Positions 40,860 through 48,781 of a stretch of 64,000 nucleotides of DNA are shown in pieces. The notes below the pieces were generated by a model that worked only from the letters and a program-made list of their open reading frames with translations, was not told where the DNA came from and did not search any database. Positions within the stretch are counted from its first letter, which is position 1. Each line of letters begins with the position of its first letter. This DNA is from Schaalia sp. Marseille-Q2122. GTDB lineage: Bacteria; Actinomycetota; Actinomycetes; Actinomycetales; Actinomycetaceae. The position numbers and the translations under genes were made by a program. The stretch is from positions 372,001 through 436,000 of the forward strand of contig NZ_CAHJXR010000003.1 in NCBI RefSeq assembly GCF_903645355.1, in the 5' to 3' direction.

Positions 40860-41206
40860 GCGGTGTCCTTTTGTGGGTAAGCAGGAAAGGGACGCTCGAG
40901 GACGAGCCGCACAGTAAGGATGGGAAACGACAGTAGAGTACCCGAGAGGTGCCTAGGGCAGCCACCATCGCTGCGCGCAGAAGAGCGTCATGTTTGTGCT
41001 GGTCACGCTCAGATTCGCACGCAGAAAGTCTAGCGTGGCGCTGAAGCAGGCGCTGGGAAACGAGGAACGGCACTGGGAAACGAGCGGAAGAGGCTAGGGA
41101 GCCCTGAGCGGAACGAAGGAGGGCAGCGGGCCGCCGGTTGCGCGTTCACCTCGTCAGTTGCCGCTGCCCTTCCCGCCCCCGGTGGCGGCTCACTACAGTG
41201 GTCGGC
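40860..41206. other. Divergent intergenic gap without a palindrome copy
   Basis: 347 bp holding the promoters of the surface nuclease and the GNAT gene. No gene, RNA or full repeat copy seen. Confidence 0.5.
41194..41199 (+). promoter_or_regulatory. -10 element of the GNAT gene, leaderless
   Basis: TACAGT, 7 nt, then ATG 41207; no ribosome site. Confidence 0.55.
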
Positions 41207-41698
41207 ATGGATACTCTATTTCGTTGCGCGAGTGGTCAGGATCGTTCGCTCCTAGCCGAGGCTGTCCTTGGAAATATCAACTGGTGCGGCCCCCGATTCA
41301 GCGCTGCAGACGTCACAGATCAGCCTGACTTCGCCCGCTACGCCGCCCTCGTCGAAGAGAGGGGCGACTTCGGGGTTGTTGCGCTTGGCGAGGGCGGCGA
41401 GGCGGTCGGCGTCGTGTGGGCGCAGTACCTTGGCGCGGAGAACCCCGGATACGGCTACGTAGACGAGGCGACGCCAGAGCTGAGCCTGTGGGTGAGGGAC
41501 GGCTATCGCAGTCAGGGGATCGGCCGAGCGCTGATGCGGGTGATGAAAGCTGAAGCATTGCGGCGAGGTGTGAGGCGCATCAGTCTATCCGTGGAAGAGG
41601 GAAACTACGCTCGCATGCTGTACGAGGACGAGGGCTTCGTTGCCGTTGCCGGGCGGGAGGCGGAGGGTGTGATGCTCTGGGAAGCAGGTTCAAACTGA
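41207..41698 (+). CDS. GNAT-family N-acetyltransferase
   Basis: 163 aa. PELSLWVRDGYRSQGIGRALMRVMKAEALRRGVRRISLSVEEGN contains motif A (Q/RxxGxG/A) for acetyl-CoA binding; YARMLYEDEGFVAV is motif B. The acceptor is unknown. ATG 41207 lies seven bases after a TACAGT hexamer. Codons near 41226-41237 contain one exact left arm of the interspersed palindrome (encoding CASGQ), possibly a decayed copy. Confidence 0.87.
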   Translation: MDTLFRCASGQDRSLLAEAVLGNINWCGPRFSAADVTDQPDFARYAALVEERGDFGVVALGEGGEAVGVVWAQYLGAENPGYGYVDEATPELSLWVRDGYRSQGIGRALMRVMKAEALRRGVRRISLSVEEGNYARMLYEDEGFVAVAGREAEGVMLWEAGSN

Positions 41699-41783
41699 TA
41701 CAATTCTGGCGCTTGTCTCAGTCAATTTTACCCTGAGATTGTATGAGAATTTTAGAGAAATATAGGAGTGATTGGGGGAGAAC

Positions 41784-42383
41784 ATGGTGAAGAGGCTTGT
41801 GGCAGGCATTATCGTTCTGATGCTGCTGTTGGCAGTGTTGTTGGGGTTTGCCGCTTGGCTGGGGAACTTCTCTGTCTTCTCGGTGTTTGCAAGCTCGTCG
41901 GATGAGAAAGTCGTCCAGTCGATCTCCCGTGAAGAGGAAGTCGTGCTGCTTCGCCTCGGAATCCAGGGGATTGCCGAGGAGACGGTCGCTACTGAAGTGT
42001 TCGGTCAAGCCCTGCCAGGAAGTGGACGGGCACATTTCTTGAAATACAAGTACTCGGCGATGCTGGGCGTTGACGGCGCTGAGGTCGACATTGAAAAAGT
42101 TGCCGACAAGAAGTTCCGCATCTCGGTACCGGAGTTCACCTTCCTGGGACACTCTGACGTGTCTTTCGAGACAGCAGTGGAGGATAACGGCGTGATTAGC
42201 TTCTTGACGCCAGAGATTGATATTCCTCAAACGGTGACGAAGATCCTCAATAATGAGGCGAAGGACCAGCACATTCAGGACAACAAAGAGCTTCTCGAAG
42301 ACCAATGTAAGAACTTCTATACCTCAATTATTCGAGGGGTAGATCCAGGTGTGGAGTTCGAGTTCAGCTTCGCGGGATCCTGA
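41784..42383 (+). CDS. Membrane-anchored protein, resembles DUF4230
   Basis: 199 aa. One N-terminal membrane helix (residues 4-30, VAGIIVLMLLLAVLLGFAAWLG), then a soluble extracytoplasmic domain: REEEVVLLRLGIQGI, YKYSAMLGVDGAEVDIEKV, FRISVPEFTFLGHSD. The pattern recalls DUF4230 proteins (no known function), but I cannot confirm it. ATG 41784 follows GGGGGAG. 86 bp downstream of the GNAT gene. Confidence 0.7.
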   Translation: MVKRLVAGIIVLMLLLAVLLGFAAWLGNFSVFSVFASSSDEKVVQSISREEEVVLLRLGIQGIAEETVATEVFGQALPGSGRAHFLKYKYSAMLGVDGAEVDIEKVADKKFRISVPEFTFLGHSDVSFETAVEDNGVISFLTPEIDIPQTVTKILNNEAKDQHIQDNKELLEDQCKNFYTSIIRGVDPGVEFEFSFAGS

Positions 42384-42403
42384 ACCACCTTCTTTTCTTT
42401 TTC

Positions 42404-42435
42404 CGCGAGTGGTCGCTTCTAACCGACCACTCGCG
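42404..42435. repeat. Interspersed palindrome, copy 18
   Basis: Core GCTT-CT-AACC, with TTTCC before. Between the DUF4230-like and PH-domain genes. Confidence 0.95.
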
Positions 42436-42528
42436 GATTTTTGAGTCTGGGGAGCTGAGCATGTTGATGATTCCCCGTAGCTATGCTGATACCAAGAGAG
42501 TCTCTCCCCATCTATATGGAGGTCTGCA

Positions 42529-43047
42529 ATGGGCATCCCACAGAGCCACCTGGGTGCAGGCGAACATGTCATCCTTCACTTGCGCACCCATATGAAGGCA
42601 GTGTTTGGCAGGATACTCCTGGGAATTATCCTGACCGCAGCATTAGGTGGGGCCTATTACCTTGAGCCATTGAACTGGCACCCCTATGGCCTTATCGCTG
42701 CTACTGTCATCTGGGTTGTAACAATGCTCGTGTGGGTGCTGTGGCCGATCCTTAAATGGCGAATGCAGACCTACACCATCACCAACCGGCGCATCATTAC
42801 GCGCGCCGGGGTGGTGAATAGAAGTGGGCATGACCTGCCGCTGCGACGCGTGAATAACGTTCAGTACGAGCGTGACCTTCTGGACCGTGTCCTGGGGTGC
42901 GGCACGCTTATTCTCGAAACTGCTGCCGAGGAGCCCCTCGTTCTTCACGATGTTCCCCGCGTTGAGAGGGTGCATGTGCAGATCACAGAGATTCTCTTCG
43001 CCGATGCTGATGCCGATGGGGAGCCTGAACTTCTGCGCGAAGAGTAG
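42529..43047 (+). CDS. Bacterial PH-domain (YdbS/YdbT-like) membrane protein
   Basis: 172 aa. Two membrane helices (residues about 27-45 and 54-75), then the bPH2 domain: MQTYTITNRRIITRAGVVNRSGHDLPLRRVNNVQYERDLLDRVLGCGTLILETAAEEPLVLHDV, the family's diagnostic run. Function of the family is unclear (membrane stress or lipid-related). ATG 42529 with GGAGGT. Converges on the mutarotase gene across palindrome copy 19. Confidence 0.88.
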   Translation: MGIPQSHLGAGEHVILHLRTHMKAVFGRILLGIILTAALGGAYYLEPLNWHPYGLIAATVIWVVTMLVWVLWPILKWRMQTYTITNRRIITRAGVVNRSGHDLPLRRVNNVQYERDLLDRVLGCGTLILETAAEEPLVLHDVPRVERVHVQITEILFADADADGEPELLREE

Positions 43048-43063
43048 CGCCGTCTTCTCCTGG

Positions 43064-43095
43064 CGCGAGTGGTCGCTTCTAACCGACCACTCGCG
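43064..43095. repeat. Interspersed palindrome, copy 19
   Basis: Core GCTT-CT-AACC. Between convergent PH-domain and mutarotase genes. Confidence 0.95.
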
Positions 43096-43111
43096 CTTCT
43101 ACCGGTTAGAC

Positions 43112-44008
43112 CTAGGCGCCTGGGAAGCTCTCGACGCTCACTTTCATCACCATTTCGAGGGTTTGTCCTGCTTCGATTCTCCGCTCGGTACCGAAAGCAT
43201 TGCCCGCCTCCACGCATAGGAAGTTCGTCCACTCCTCGTTTGGAATATCAGCCATACTGCGGGTGCCTTCTTCCCAGGGTGTCCAGACAATGCGGCTCCC
43301 AAATCCCTGCGTCTCGATCCGGATCGTTCGGGAAAAACCTGGGTCATGGAGCGTCACCGGAGCGTTGCAGGTAACAACGCGGTCGGTGGGGCCTATGAAA
43401 ATCATCCGAGGCTCGCATATGCCTGGAGTGAAGCCCACAAGCCCGTCGAAGAAGGGCTCACCCGCTAGGCCTTCCAGATGCACACTGCGAACATCTGATA
43501 CCCGAAAGTAGGTGTGGAAAGCGTTCTCGAACACAAACGAGTGGTCATCTGTGTTCGTCACCGTCAAAGACAGCTCAAGTGTCTGCTGGGCGCGGAGGGA
43601 TAGCTCCGCCTCAAAAGAATGTGGGTAGAGAGCCCAGTGCTCCGCCGAGGTTTTTCCGCGAGTGGTCGCTTCTAACTGACCACTCGCGGAAGGGGTGTGG
43701 GTAAGGCGATAACGAAGTGTCTCCTCGCCTGTTCCTTGCACCGTTTCCCACTCGAGGTTTCGTGCGAAACCGTGGGAAGGTGCCTGCTGTGTATCAATGG
43801 CAGCAGAGCGGGCTGGCTGCCCGAACCATGGAAGGCATATGGGGATGCCGCCTCGGATGGGAGAGGGGGTGTGAAGAGAGGCAAGCGGGGAGACCCAGAG
43901 GACCTCGTCTGCATCTTGTGGGCGCCACGAGAGGACTTGCGCCCCGAAATTGCGGGCAATGAGGTATGCCTGTGGAGCGTGAGCGGTTCGGAGTGAGGAA
44001 GCAGTCAT
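43112..44008 (-). CDS. Aldose 1-epimerase / hexose-6-phosphate mutarotase family protein with in-frame repeat insertion
   Basis: 298 aa. Family features: PIRGGIPICLPWFG near residue 50, SHGFARNLEWE (catalytic His region), VTNTDDHSFVFENAFHTYF, and the C-terminal Glu in NFLCVEAGN. It equilibrates alpha/beta anomers of (phospho)sugars. Within the coding sequence, codons for SASGQLEATTRGK come from a complete copy of the interspersed palindrome (43657-43688), inserted in frame in a loop of the beta-sandwich. ATG 44008 lies six bases from a TATTCT hexamer, so probably leaderless. Confidence 0.88.
   Translation of the reverse strand: MTASSLRTAHAPQAYLIARNFGAQVLSWRPQDADEVLWVSPLASLHTPSPIRGGIPICLPWFGQPARSAAIDTQQAPSHGFARNLEWETVQGTGEETLRYRLTHTPSASGQLEATTRGKTSAEHWALYPHSFEAELSLRAQQTLELSLTVTNTDDHSFVFENAFHTYFRVSDVRSVHLEGLAGEPFFDGLVGFTPGICEPRMIFIGPTDRVVTCNAPVTLHDPGFSRTIRIETQGFGSRIVWTPWEEGTRSMADIPNEEWTNFLCVEAGNAFGTERRIEAGQTLEMVMKVSVESFPGA
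43657..43688. repeat. Interspersed palindrome, copy 20, inside the mutarotase gene
   Basis: Core GCTT-CT-AACT (plus strand), with TTCC/GGAA extension 43654-43691. Translated on the minus strand as SASGQLEATTRG, including a TTA leucine codon. Confidence 0.95.
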
Positions 44009-44014
44009 GGTTTG

Positions 44015-44020
44015 AGAATA
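44015..44020 (-). promoter_or_regulatory. -10 element of the mutarotase gene
   Basis: TATTCT on the minus strand, 6 nt before the ATG at 44008. Confidence 0.45.
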
Positions 44021-44089
44021 GTGCGCCCGCCAGCGTACCTGTATGAACTTATAGGGAGTTTCAAAGATGGTTGGTTAGCTGTACTTTCG

Positions 44090-44121
44090 CGCGAGTGGTC
44101 GCGTAGAACTGACCACTCGCG
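44090..44121. repeat. Interspersed palindrome, copy 21
   Basis: Core GCGT-AG-AACT. Divergent gap between the mutarotase and AbiEi/DUF559 genes. Confidence 0.95.
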
Positions 44122-44124
44122 GAG

Positions 44125-44206
44125 ATATCCACAGAATTGGGGACACAGCGATGGCAAGGAAACAGCGTTATCCACAGCTTGCTACCCTCCAGACGGGGTA
44201 TCCACA
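44125..44206. promoter_or_regulatory. Cluster of three DnaA-box-like sites
   Basis: ATATCCACA (44125), TTATCCACA (44168, exact consensus) and GTATCCACA (44198), all on the plus strand, 50-130 bp upstream of the AbiEi/DUF559 gene. Confidence 0.55.
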
Positions 44207-44257
44207 GGTAGAAAAAAGTCATTTCATCCACGAGCACCCCCGCGCCACACTGCCTTC

Positions 44258-45511
44258 ATGGAACAAACAAGCACCCTCATCTACCCCTCCGCCGCCAACC
44301 TTCGAGCAAGCGCGCCATCTAGCCCTCTGCTCACCCTGCGATCGCGCAGCATCAATGAATTCCACTCTTCGCCCGCCGAGAAGGACGTGAGTCTTCCCAG
44401 TGAACTGACGGCCTCGCCCTCGTTAGGGGAACAACGAGAAAAGCCGCCGCAGATCCCGAAAACTGCAGTCGCCGCCGATGAGACGTGCATTCTCTTCCGC
44501 ACGGACCTGTATGCGCGCGGAGAAACGCCGCGGACTATCCGGCGGAAGGTCCGCACCGGTGAGCTGATCCAGGTCGCCAGGGGCTGGTATGCGAACCGGC
44601 CGATGTCGGATATGGAATTACTGTGGGAGATGCAAAAGATTCTGCCAGCAGACGTTGTGTTCGCTGCTGAAACGGCAGGGCTTTTCTATGGCGTTGACGC
44701 GCGTGGTCAGGATCGCCCTGATGAGCCGTTTCGCTTGTGTATCCTTCGGCCTCGGGGTCGGCGTTCCTTGCGCCGTCCGGGTGAACGCTGCCGTTCCATG
44801 ATGCTTGAGGACGAAGATGTTGTTGTCGTTGGTCAGGGGATTCGTATTACCTCACCTGTTCGTACGCTGTGCGACATCGCGATGTCGGAAAGGATTGATC
44901 GGGCGACAGCAGTGGTGGAGGAGTTTCTTCGCCTTCAGCTTGTCACCTTCAAGGAGTTGTGGGAAGCGATTCGCGTTCGACGAGGGCGACGCGGGGTGAA
45001 AACTTTACGTCGCGCTGTGCGGGAGGCTGATCCGCAGTCTGAATCGGCGCAGGAAACCGCTGTTCGTCTACGGCTGAAAGAAGCGGGGCTTCCTCCTCCG
45101 AGCACACAGATTGAGGTGAAGCGTAAGTGCGGTCGACTCTACCGCATGGATCTTGGTTGGCGTTGTGGTGAGGGCGGGGTGGCTGTGGAGTATTACGGTC
45201 GTGATTTCCACCCTGAGGGCGGGGAGCGAGGCGAAGCTGATGAACGGCGCCTGACTGAACTAGCTGAGGCCGGGTGGGACGCTATTGTCGTGCGAGCGGA
45301 GGACATGGCGGGGATTGAACCTGTGTTTGAGCGGGCGGTAGCGGATGCTTTGCGCGCGCGGATGGGGCGTCGTTTCCGCGTCGGTTTACGAGAAAAATGG
45401 CGTCGGACGAGGACGAACCGAGTTCGCAACGCCTGGAGTCGCAACGTGGGGATGGGGTGGACACTCTGGGAGGGGCGGAGGCGTGAGGGGCGTGATCGTC
45501 AGCGGCCGTGA
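44258..45511 (+). CDS. AbiEi-like winged-helix protein with C-terminal DUF559/PD-(D/E)XK domain
   Basis: 417 aa. After an N-terminal low-complexity segment, residues about 85-240 (TDLYARGETPRTIRRKVRTGELIQVARGWYA, AAETAGLFYGV, TSPVRTLCDIAMSE) form the AbiEi antitoxin-type domain found in type IV toxin-antitoxin regulators. The C-terminal part (YRMDLGWRCGEGGVAVEYYGRDFHPEGGERGEADERRLTELAEAGWD) has the DUF559/Vsr-like endonuclease layout. Such proteins are often multicopy in actinomycetes; function is unproved and no partner toxin is adjacent. ATG 44258 is the first credible start; the frame upstream to 44012 runs through a repeat copy. Confidence 0.75.
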   Translation: MEQTSTLIYPSAANLRASAPSSPLLTLRSRSINEFHSSPAEKDVSLPSELTASPSLGEQREKPPQIPKTAVAADETCILFRTDLYARGETPRTIRRKVRTGELIQVARGWYANRPMSDMELLWEMQKILPADVVFAAETAGLFYGVDARGQDRPDEPFRLCILRPRGRRSLRRPGERCRSMMLEDEDVVVVGQGIRITSPVRTLCDIAMSERIDRATAVVEEFLRLQLVTFKELWEAIRVRRGRRGVKTLRRAVREADPQSESAQETAVRLRLKEAGLPPPSTQIEVKRKCGRLYRMDLGWRCGEGGVAVEYYGRDFHPEGGERGEADERRLTELAEAGWDAIVVRAEDMAGIEPVFERAVADALRARMGRRFRVGLREKWRRTRTNRVRNAWSRNVGMGWTLWEGRRREGRDRQRP

Positions 45512-45610
45512 GAGGAAGAGTGCGATGAGAGGAAGTAGAAAGATTGGAGTGTGGTTGGTGAGTGAGGTGGAGGTGAGAGCTGCGGGGGCATTATGGGCTT
45601 CTTGGAGTTA

Positions 45611-45641
45611 TGCGACATGTGTTGACGTGGTGCATGTCGCA
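45611..45641. promoter_or_regulatory. Inverted repeat upstream of typA
   Basis: TGCGACATG (45611-45619) and CATGTCGCA (45633-45641), 13-bp spacer. Operator-like; the regulator is unknown. Confidence 0.4.
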
Positions 45642-45740
45642 ACAACCGCGGATGTCAACAAAGGGTAAAAACCGATACCCTGGATTGCGCAGAAAAACCG
45701 GCAGATCTGCCAGCACCCTGCGCTTTTCTTTCCTTTTCTC

Positions 45741-45772
45741 CGCGAGTGGTCGCGTAGAACTGACCACTCGCG
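45741..45772. repeat. Interspersed palindrome, copy 22
   Basis: Core GCGT-AG-AACT, the same as copy 21. 28 bp upstream of the typA start. Confidence 0.95.
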
Positions 45773-45799
45773 GAAAAAGAGAAACACTGAGGAGGAACC

Positions 45800-47719
45800 A
45801 TGTCGCTGCGTCACAACCTGCGTAACGTCGCAATCGTCGCCCACGTTGACCACGGCAAGACCACGCTTGTTGACGCAATGCTCTGGCAGTCTGGCGCATT
45901 CTCCGAACGCGACACCGTCGAAAAAACCGGCGAACGCGTCATGGATTCAGGCGACCTTGAGCGCGAAAAAGGCATCACCATCCTCGCCAAGAACACCGCC
46001 GTCCACTACCGCGGACCCTCCGCCACCGCCCTCGGCCTCGAAGACGGCGTAACCATCAACGTCATCGACACCCCCGGCCACGCCGACTTCGGCGGCGAGG
46101 TCGAACGCGGCCTGTCCATGGTTGACGGCGTCGTCCTCCTTGTTGACGCCTCCGAAGGACCCCTGCCTCAAACCCGCTTCGTCCTGCGTAAAGCCCTCCA
46201 AGCCCACCTGCCTGTAGTTGTCGTCGTCAACAAGGTCGACCGCCCCGACTCGCGCATCGAAGAGGTCGTTTCCGAAACCACTGACCTGCTGCTTTCCCTC
46301 GCCGAAGACCTGATGAACGAGGGCGTCGACGCCGACGTGGACGCCATTCTCGACGTCCCCGTCATCTACGCCTCCGCAAAGGCCGGCGTCTCCTCCCTCA
46401 CTAACCCCGGCGACGGGCAGCTCCCCACCGAGAACCTCGAACCCCTCTTCGAAACCATCCTCAAGCGCATCCCCGGCCCCACCTACGACGAAACCGCGCC
46501 TCTTCAAGCGCACGTCACCAACCTGGACGCCTCGCCCTTCCTGGGGCGACTGGCTCTGCTGCGCATCCACAACGGCGTCCTCCGCAAGGGGCAAAGCGTT
46601 GGCCTGGCCCGCCACGACGGCACCACCAAGTCGGTGCGCATCACCGAACTGCTGCGCACCGAAGGCCTCGAGCGTGTGCCCGCAGAAGAAGCCCACCCCG
46701 GCGACATCGTGGCCGTGGCCGGCATCGAAGACATCACCATCGGCGAATCCCTCGTTGACCTGGAAGATCCCCGCCCCCTGCCGCTAATCAAGGTCGACGA
46801 CCCAGCAATCTCCATGACCATCGGCATCAACACCTCGCCCATGGCCGGGCGCGTCAAGGGCGCGAAGGTCACCGCACGCCAGGTGAAGGACCGCCTCGAT
46901 AAGGAACTAGTCGGCAACGTTTCCCTGCGCGTTCTGCCCACCGAACGTCCCGACGCGTGGGAGGTTCAAGGACGAGGCGAACTCGCCCTGGCGATCCTTG
47001 TCGAGCAGATGCGTCGCGAAGGTTTCGAACTTACCGTTGGCAAGCCTCAGGTTGTCACCAAGGAAATCGACGGTAAGACCTGCGAGCCGATGGAGCGCAT
47101 GACCATTGACATTCCTGAGGAATACCTCGGCGCCGTCACTCAGCTCATGGCCCAGCGCAAGGGGCGTATGGAGACCATGGCCAACCACGGAAGCGGTTGG
47201 ATCCGCCTGGAATTCGTGGTTCCGGCGCGCGGCCTGATTGGCTTCCGCACGCGTTTCCTTACCGAAACCCGAGGCACCGGCATTGCCTCGTCCATTTCGG
47301 ACGGTTACGCGCCGTGGATGGGCGCGATCGAGCAGCGCCTGACGGGCTCGCTCGTGGCTGACCGCGCGGGCCAGGCCACCCCCTACGCCATGATTAACCT
47401 GCAAGAACGTGGCTCGTTCATTGTCGAGGCCGGCTCGGAAGTGTACGAGGGCCAGGTTGTGGGCGAGAATTCGCGTGGTGAGGATATGGATGTCAACATC
47501 ACCCGCGAGAAGAAGCAGACCAACACGCGTTCGGCCACCGCTGACGTGTATGAGTCGCTTACGCCTTCGCGTCGCCTGACCTTGGAGGAGTCGCTGGAGT
47601 TTGCCTCGAATGACGAGTGCGTTGAGGTGACCCCGGAGGCTGTGCGCGTGCGTAAGGTTGTGCTCGATTCGCAGGAGCGCTTTAAGATCGCTGCCCGCGA
47701 GCGGCGCGCGAACCGTTGA
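45800..47719 (+). CDS. typA: Ribosome-associated translational GTPase TypA/BipA
   Basis: 639 aa. [20 protein letters not shown] (G1), [21 protein letters not shown] (switch I), [20 protein letters not shown] (G3), [12 protein letters not shown] (G4), [11 protein letters not shown] (G5), then EF-G-like domains II, III and V and the TypA-specific C-terminal domain ([31 protein letters not shown]). Acts in ribosome assembly and stress or cold adaptation. ATG 45800 has GAGGAGG upstream. Monocistronic, bounded by repeat copies 22 and 23. Confidence 0.95.
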   Translation: MSLRHNLRNVAIVAHVDHGKTTLVDAMLWQSGAFSERDTVEKTGERVMDSGDLEREKGITILAKNTAVHYRGPSATALGLEDGVTINVIDTPGHADFGGEVERGLSMVDGVVLLVDASEGPLPQTRFVLRKALQAHLPVVVVVNKVDRPDSRIEEVVSETTDLLLSLAEDLMNEGVDADVDAILDVPVIYASAKAGVSSLTNPGDGQLPTENLEPLFETILKRIPGPTYDETAPLQAHVTNLDASPFLGRLALLRIHNGVLRKGQSVGLARHDGTTKSVRITELLRTEGLERVPAEEAHPGDIVAVAGIEDITIGESLVDLEDPRPLPLIKVDDPAISMTIGINTSPMAGRVKGAKVTARQVKDRLDKELVGNVSLRVLPTERPDAWEVQGRGELALAILVEQMRREGFELTVGKPQVVTKEIDGKTCEPMERMTIDIPEEYLGAVTQLMAQRKGRMETMANHGSGWIRLEFVVPARGLIGFRTRFLTETRGTGIASSISDGYAPWMGAIEQRLTGSLVADRAGQATPYAMINLQERGSFIVEAGSEVYEGQVVGENSRGEDMDVNITREKKQTNTRSATADVYESLTPSRRLTLEESLEFASNDECVEVTPEAVRVRKVVLDSQERFKIAARERRANR

Positions 47720-47761
47720 GAGTGTTCGAGGTGAGTCCACCCCTCTCGCGCTCCTTTTTGC

Positions 47762-47793
47762 CGCGAGTGGTCGCATAGAACCGACCACTCGCG
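47762..47793. repeat. Interspersed palindrome, copy 23
   Basis: Core GCAT-AG-AACC, with an extra C/G pair. Between convergent typA and the small minus-strand gene. Confidence 0.95.
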
Positions 47794-47826
47794 GTAATAG
47801 GAGAAAGGGAAGCCGACTAAAAGCTT

Positions 47827-48102
47827 CTAACTCAGCGGGAATGAGGGCGGCGGAGGCACCCGCTTGCCGGTGACCATCGTGGGAGCCTCGACTCGCACAG
47901 GGCCGCGGCGCGTATTGATCGTGACATGGTCCACTGCGGATTCAATCACGTCCCCGAGGGCGTCGTGTAGACCGTCCTCGAGCCTGTATCGCAATACCAC
48001 GCGATCACCGGGTTTCCACTCAAGCCAGGGCAGACGTGGAGGGCGTGGAGAAGCCGGGGAATTGCCGGGCTGAGGTTCGCCTACACCTACTTGTTCGCTC
48101 AC
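47827..48102 (-). CDS. Small actinobacterial protein, SH3-like barrel
   Basis: 91 aa from GTG 48102. WLEWKPGDRVVLRYRLEDGLHDALGDVIESAVDHVTINTRRGPVRVEAPTMVTGKRVPPPP resembles the N-terminal barrel domain of actinobacterial GNAT proteins of the Rv0428c type, here without the acetyltransferase part. The role is unknown. GTG 48102 lies exactly seven bases after TATTAT, a leaderless start; the longer frame to 48159 would read through that promoter. Divergent from fdxA. Confidence 0.65.
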   Translation of the reverse strand: MSEQVGVGEPQPGNSPASPRPPRLPWLEWKPGDRVVLRYRLEDGLHDALGDVIESAVDHVTINTRRGPVRVEAPTMVTGKRVPPPPSFPLS

Positions 48103-48109
48103 CTGAGTG

Positions 48110-48115
48110 ATAATA
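48110..48115 (-). promoter_or_regulatory. -10 element of the small barrel protein gene, leaderless
   Basis: TATTAT on the minus strand, 7 nt before GTG 48102. Confidence 0.55.
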
Positions 48116-48173
48116 GAGTGCCTCGAAGAAAAGCTGTAGTCTTCATTGCAGCAGTTCAAGTGAAGGAGAAGAA

Positions 48174-48497
48174 ATGACGTACGTGATCGCGCAGCCTTGC
48201 GTTGATGTCAAGGACCGTGCGTGCGTTGACGAATGCCCGGTGGACTGCATCTACGAGGGCGCCCGCTCGCTGTACATTCACCCTGAAGAGTGCGTGGACT
48301 GTGGTGCGTGTGAGCCTGTGTGCCCCACGGAGGCCATCTTCTACGAGGACGACCTGCCAGATGAGTGGGCTGACTATTACCAGGCGAATGTGGACTTCTT
48401 CAACGATCTGGGTTCTCCGGGTGGTGCGCAGCGTGCGGGCGTGCAGGATTTCGACCCGCCGATGATTGCCGCATTGCCGCCGCAGAACCAAGACTGA
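48174..48497 (+). CDS. fdxA: 7Fe/8Fe bacterial ferredoxin
   Basis: 107 aa electron carrier. Cluster motifs: [19 protein letters not shown] (3Fe/4Fe site) and [19 protein letters not shown] (4Fe site), then the actinobacterial C-terminal extension ([23 protein letters not shown]). ATG 48174 has AAGGAGA. In actinobacteria fdxA and dapC are regularly adjacent, as here, although a terminator and repeat copy 24 lie between them. Confidence 0.95.
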   Translation: MTYVIAQPCVDVKDRACVDECPVDCIYEGARSLYIHPEECVDCGACEPVCPTEAIFYEDDLPDEWADYYQANVDFFNDLGSPGGAQRAGVQDFDPPMIAALPPQNQD

Positions 48498-48510
48498 ATC
48501 TCACGCGAGA

Positions 48511-48545
48511 AAACCCGGGCGCTCCACGGATGCCCGGGTTTTTGG
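48511..48545 (+). terminator. Rho-independent terminator of fdxA
   Basis: AAACCCGGGC (48511-48520) pairs with GCCCGGGTTT (48532-48541), followed by more T. Confidence 0.9.
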
Positions 48546-48578
48546 TGTTCGCCGGGCCTATGCGTGGCCTCTTATTTC

Positions 48579-48610
48579 CGCGAGTGGTCGGTTAGAAGCG
48601 ACCACTCGAT
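48579..48610. repeat. Interspersed palindrome, copy 24
   Basis: Core GGTT-AG-AAGC; the right arm is degraded to GACCACTCGAT. Between fdxA and dapC. Confidence 0.9.
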
Positions 48611-48781
48611 GAAATTGGGGATCGCCGAGGGCGTCTTGACGCTAAGGTCGAGTACTAATCAAAGACCCCGCCCCGATACCGTCCGCCCACGCGCCGCATC
48701 ATTGCCCCTGACCTCAGTGGAGCTCATTCCTGAGCTTCTGACTCGAGATGGGGAGGCGCCCGATAGGAAGAGAATCCACTG

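Noticed and set aside
44125-44206. Chromosomal origin
   Set aside because: Only three boxes and no dnaA/dnaN neighbourhood.
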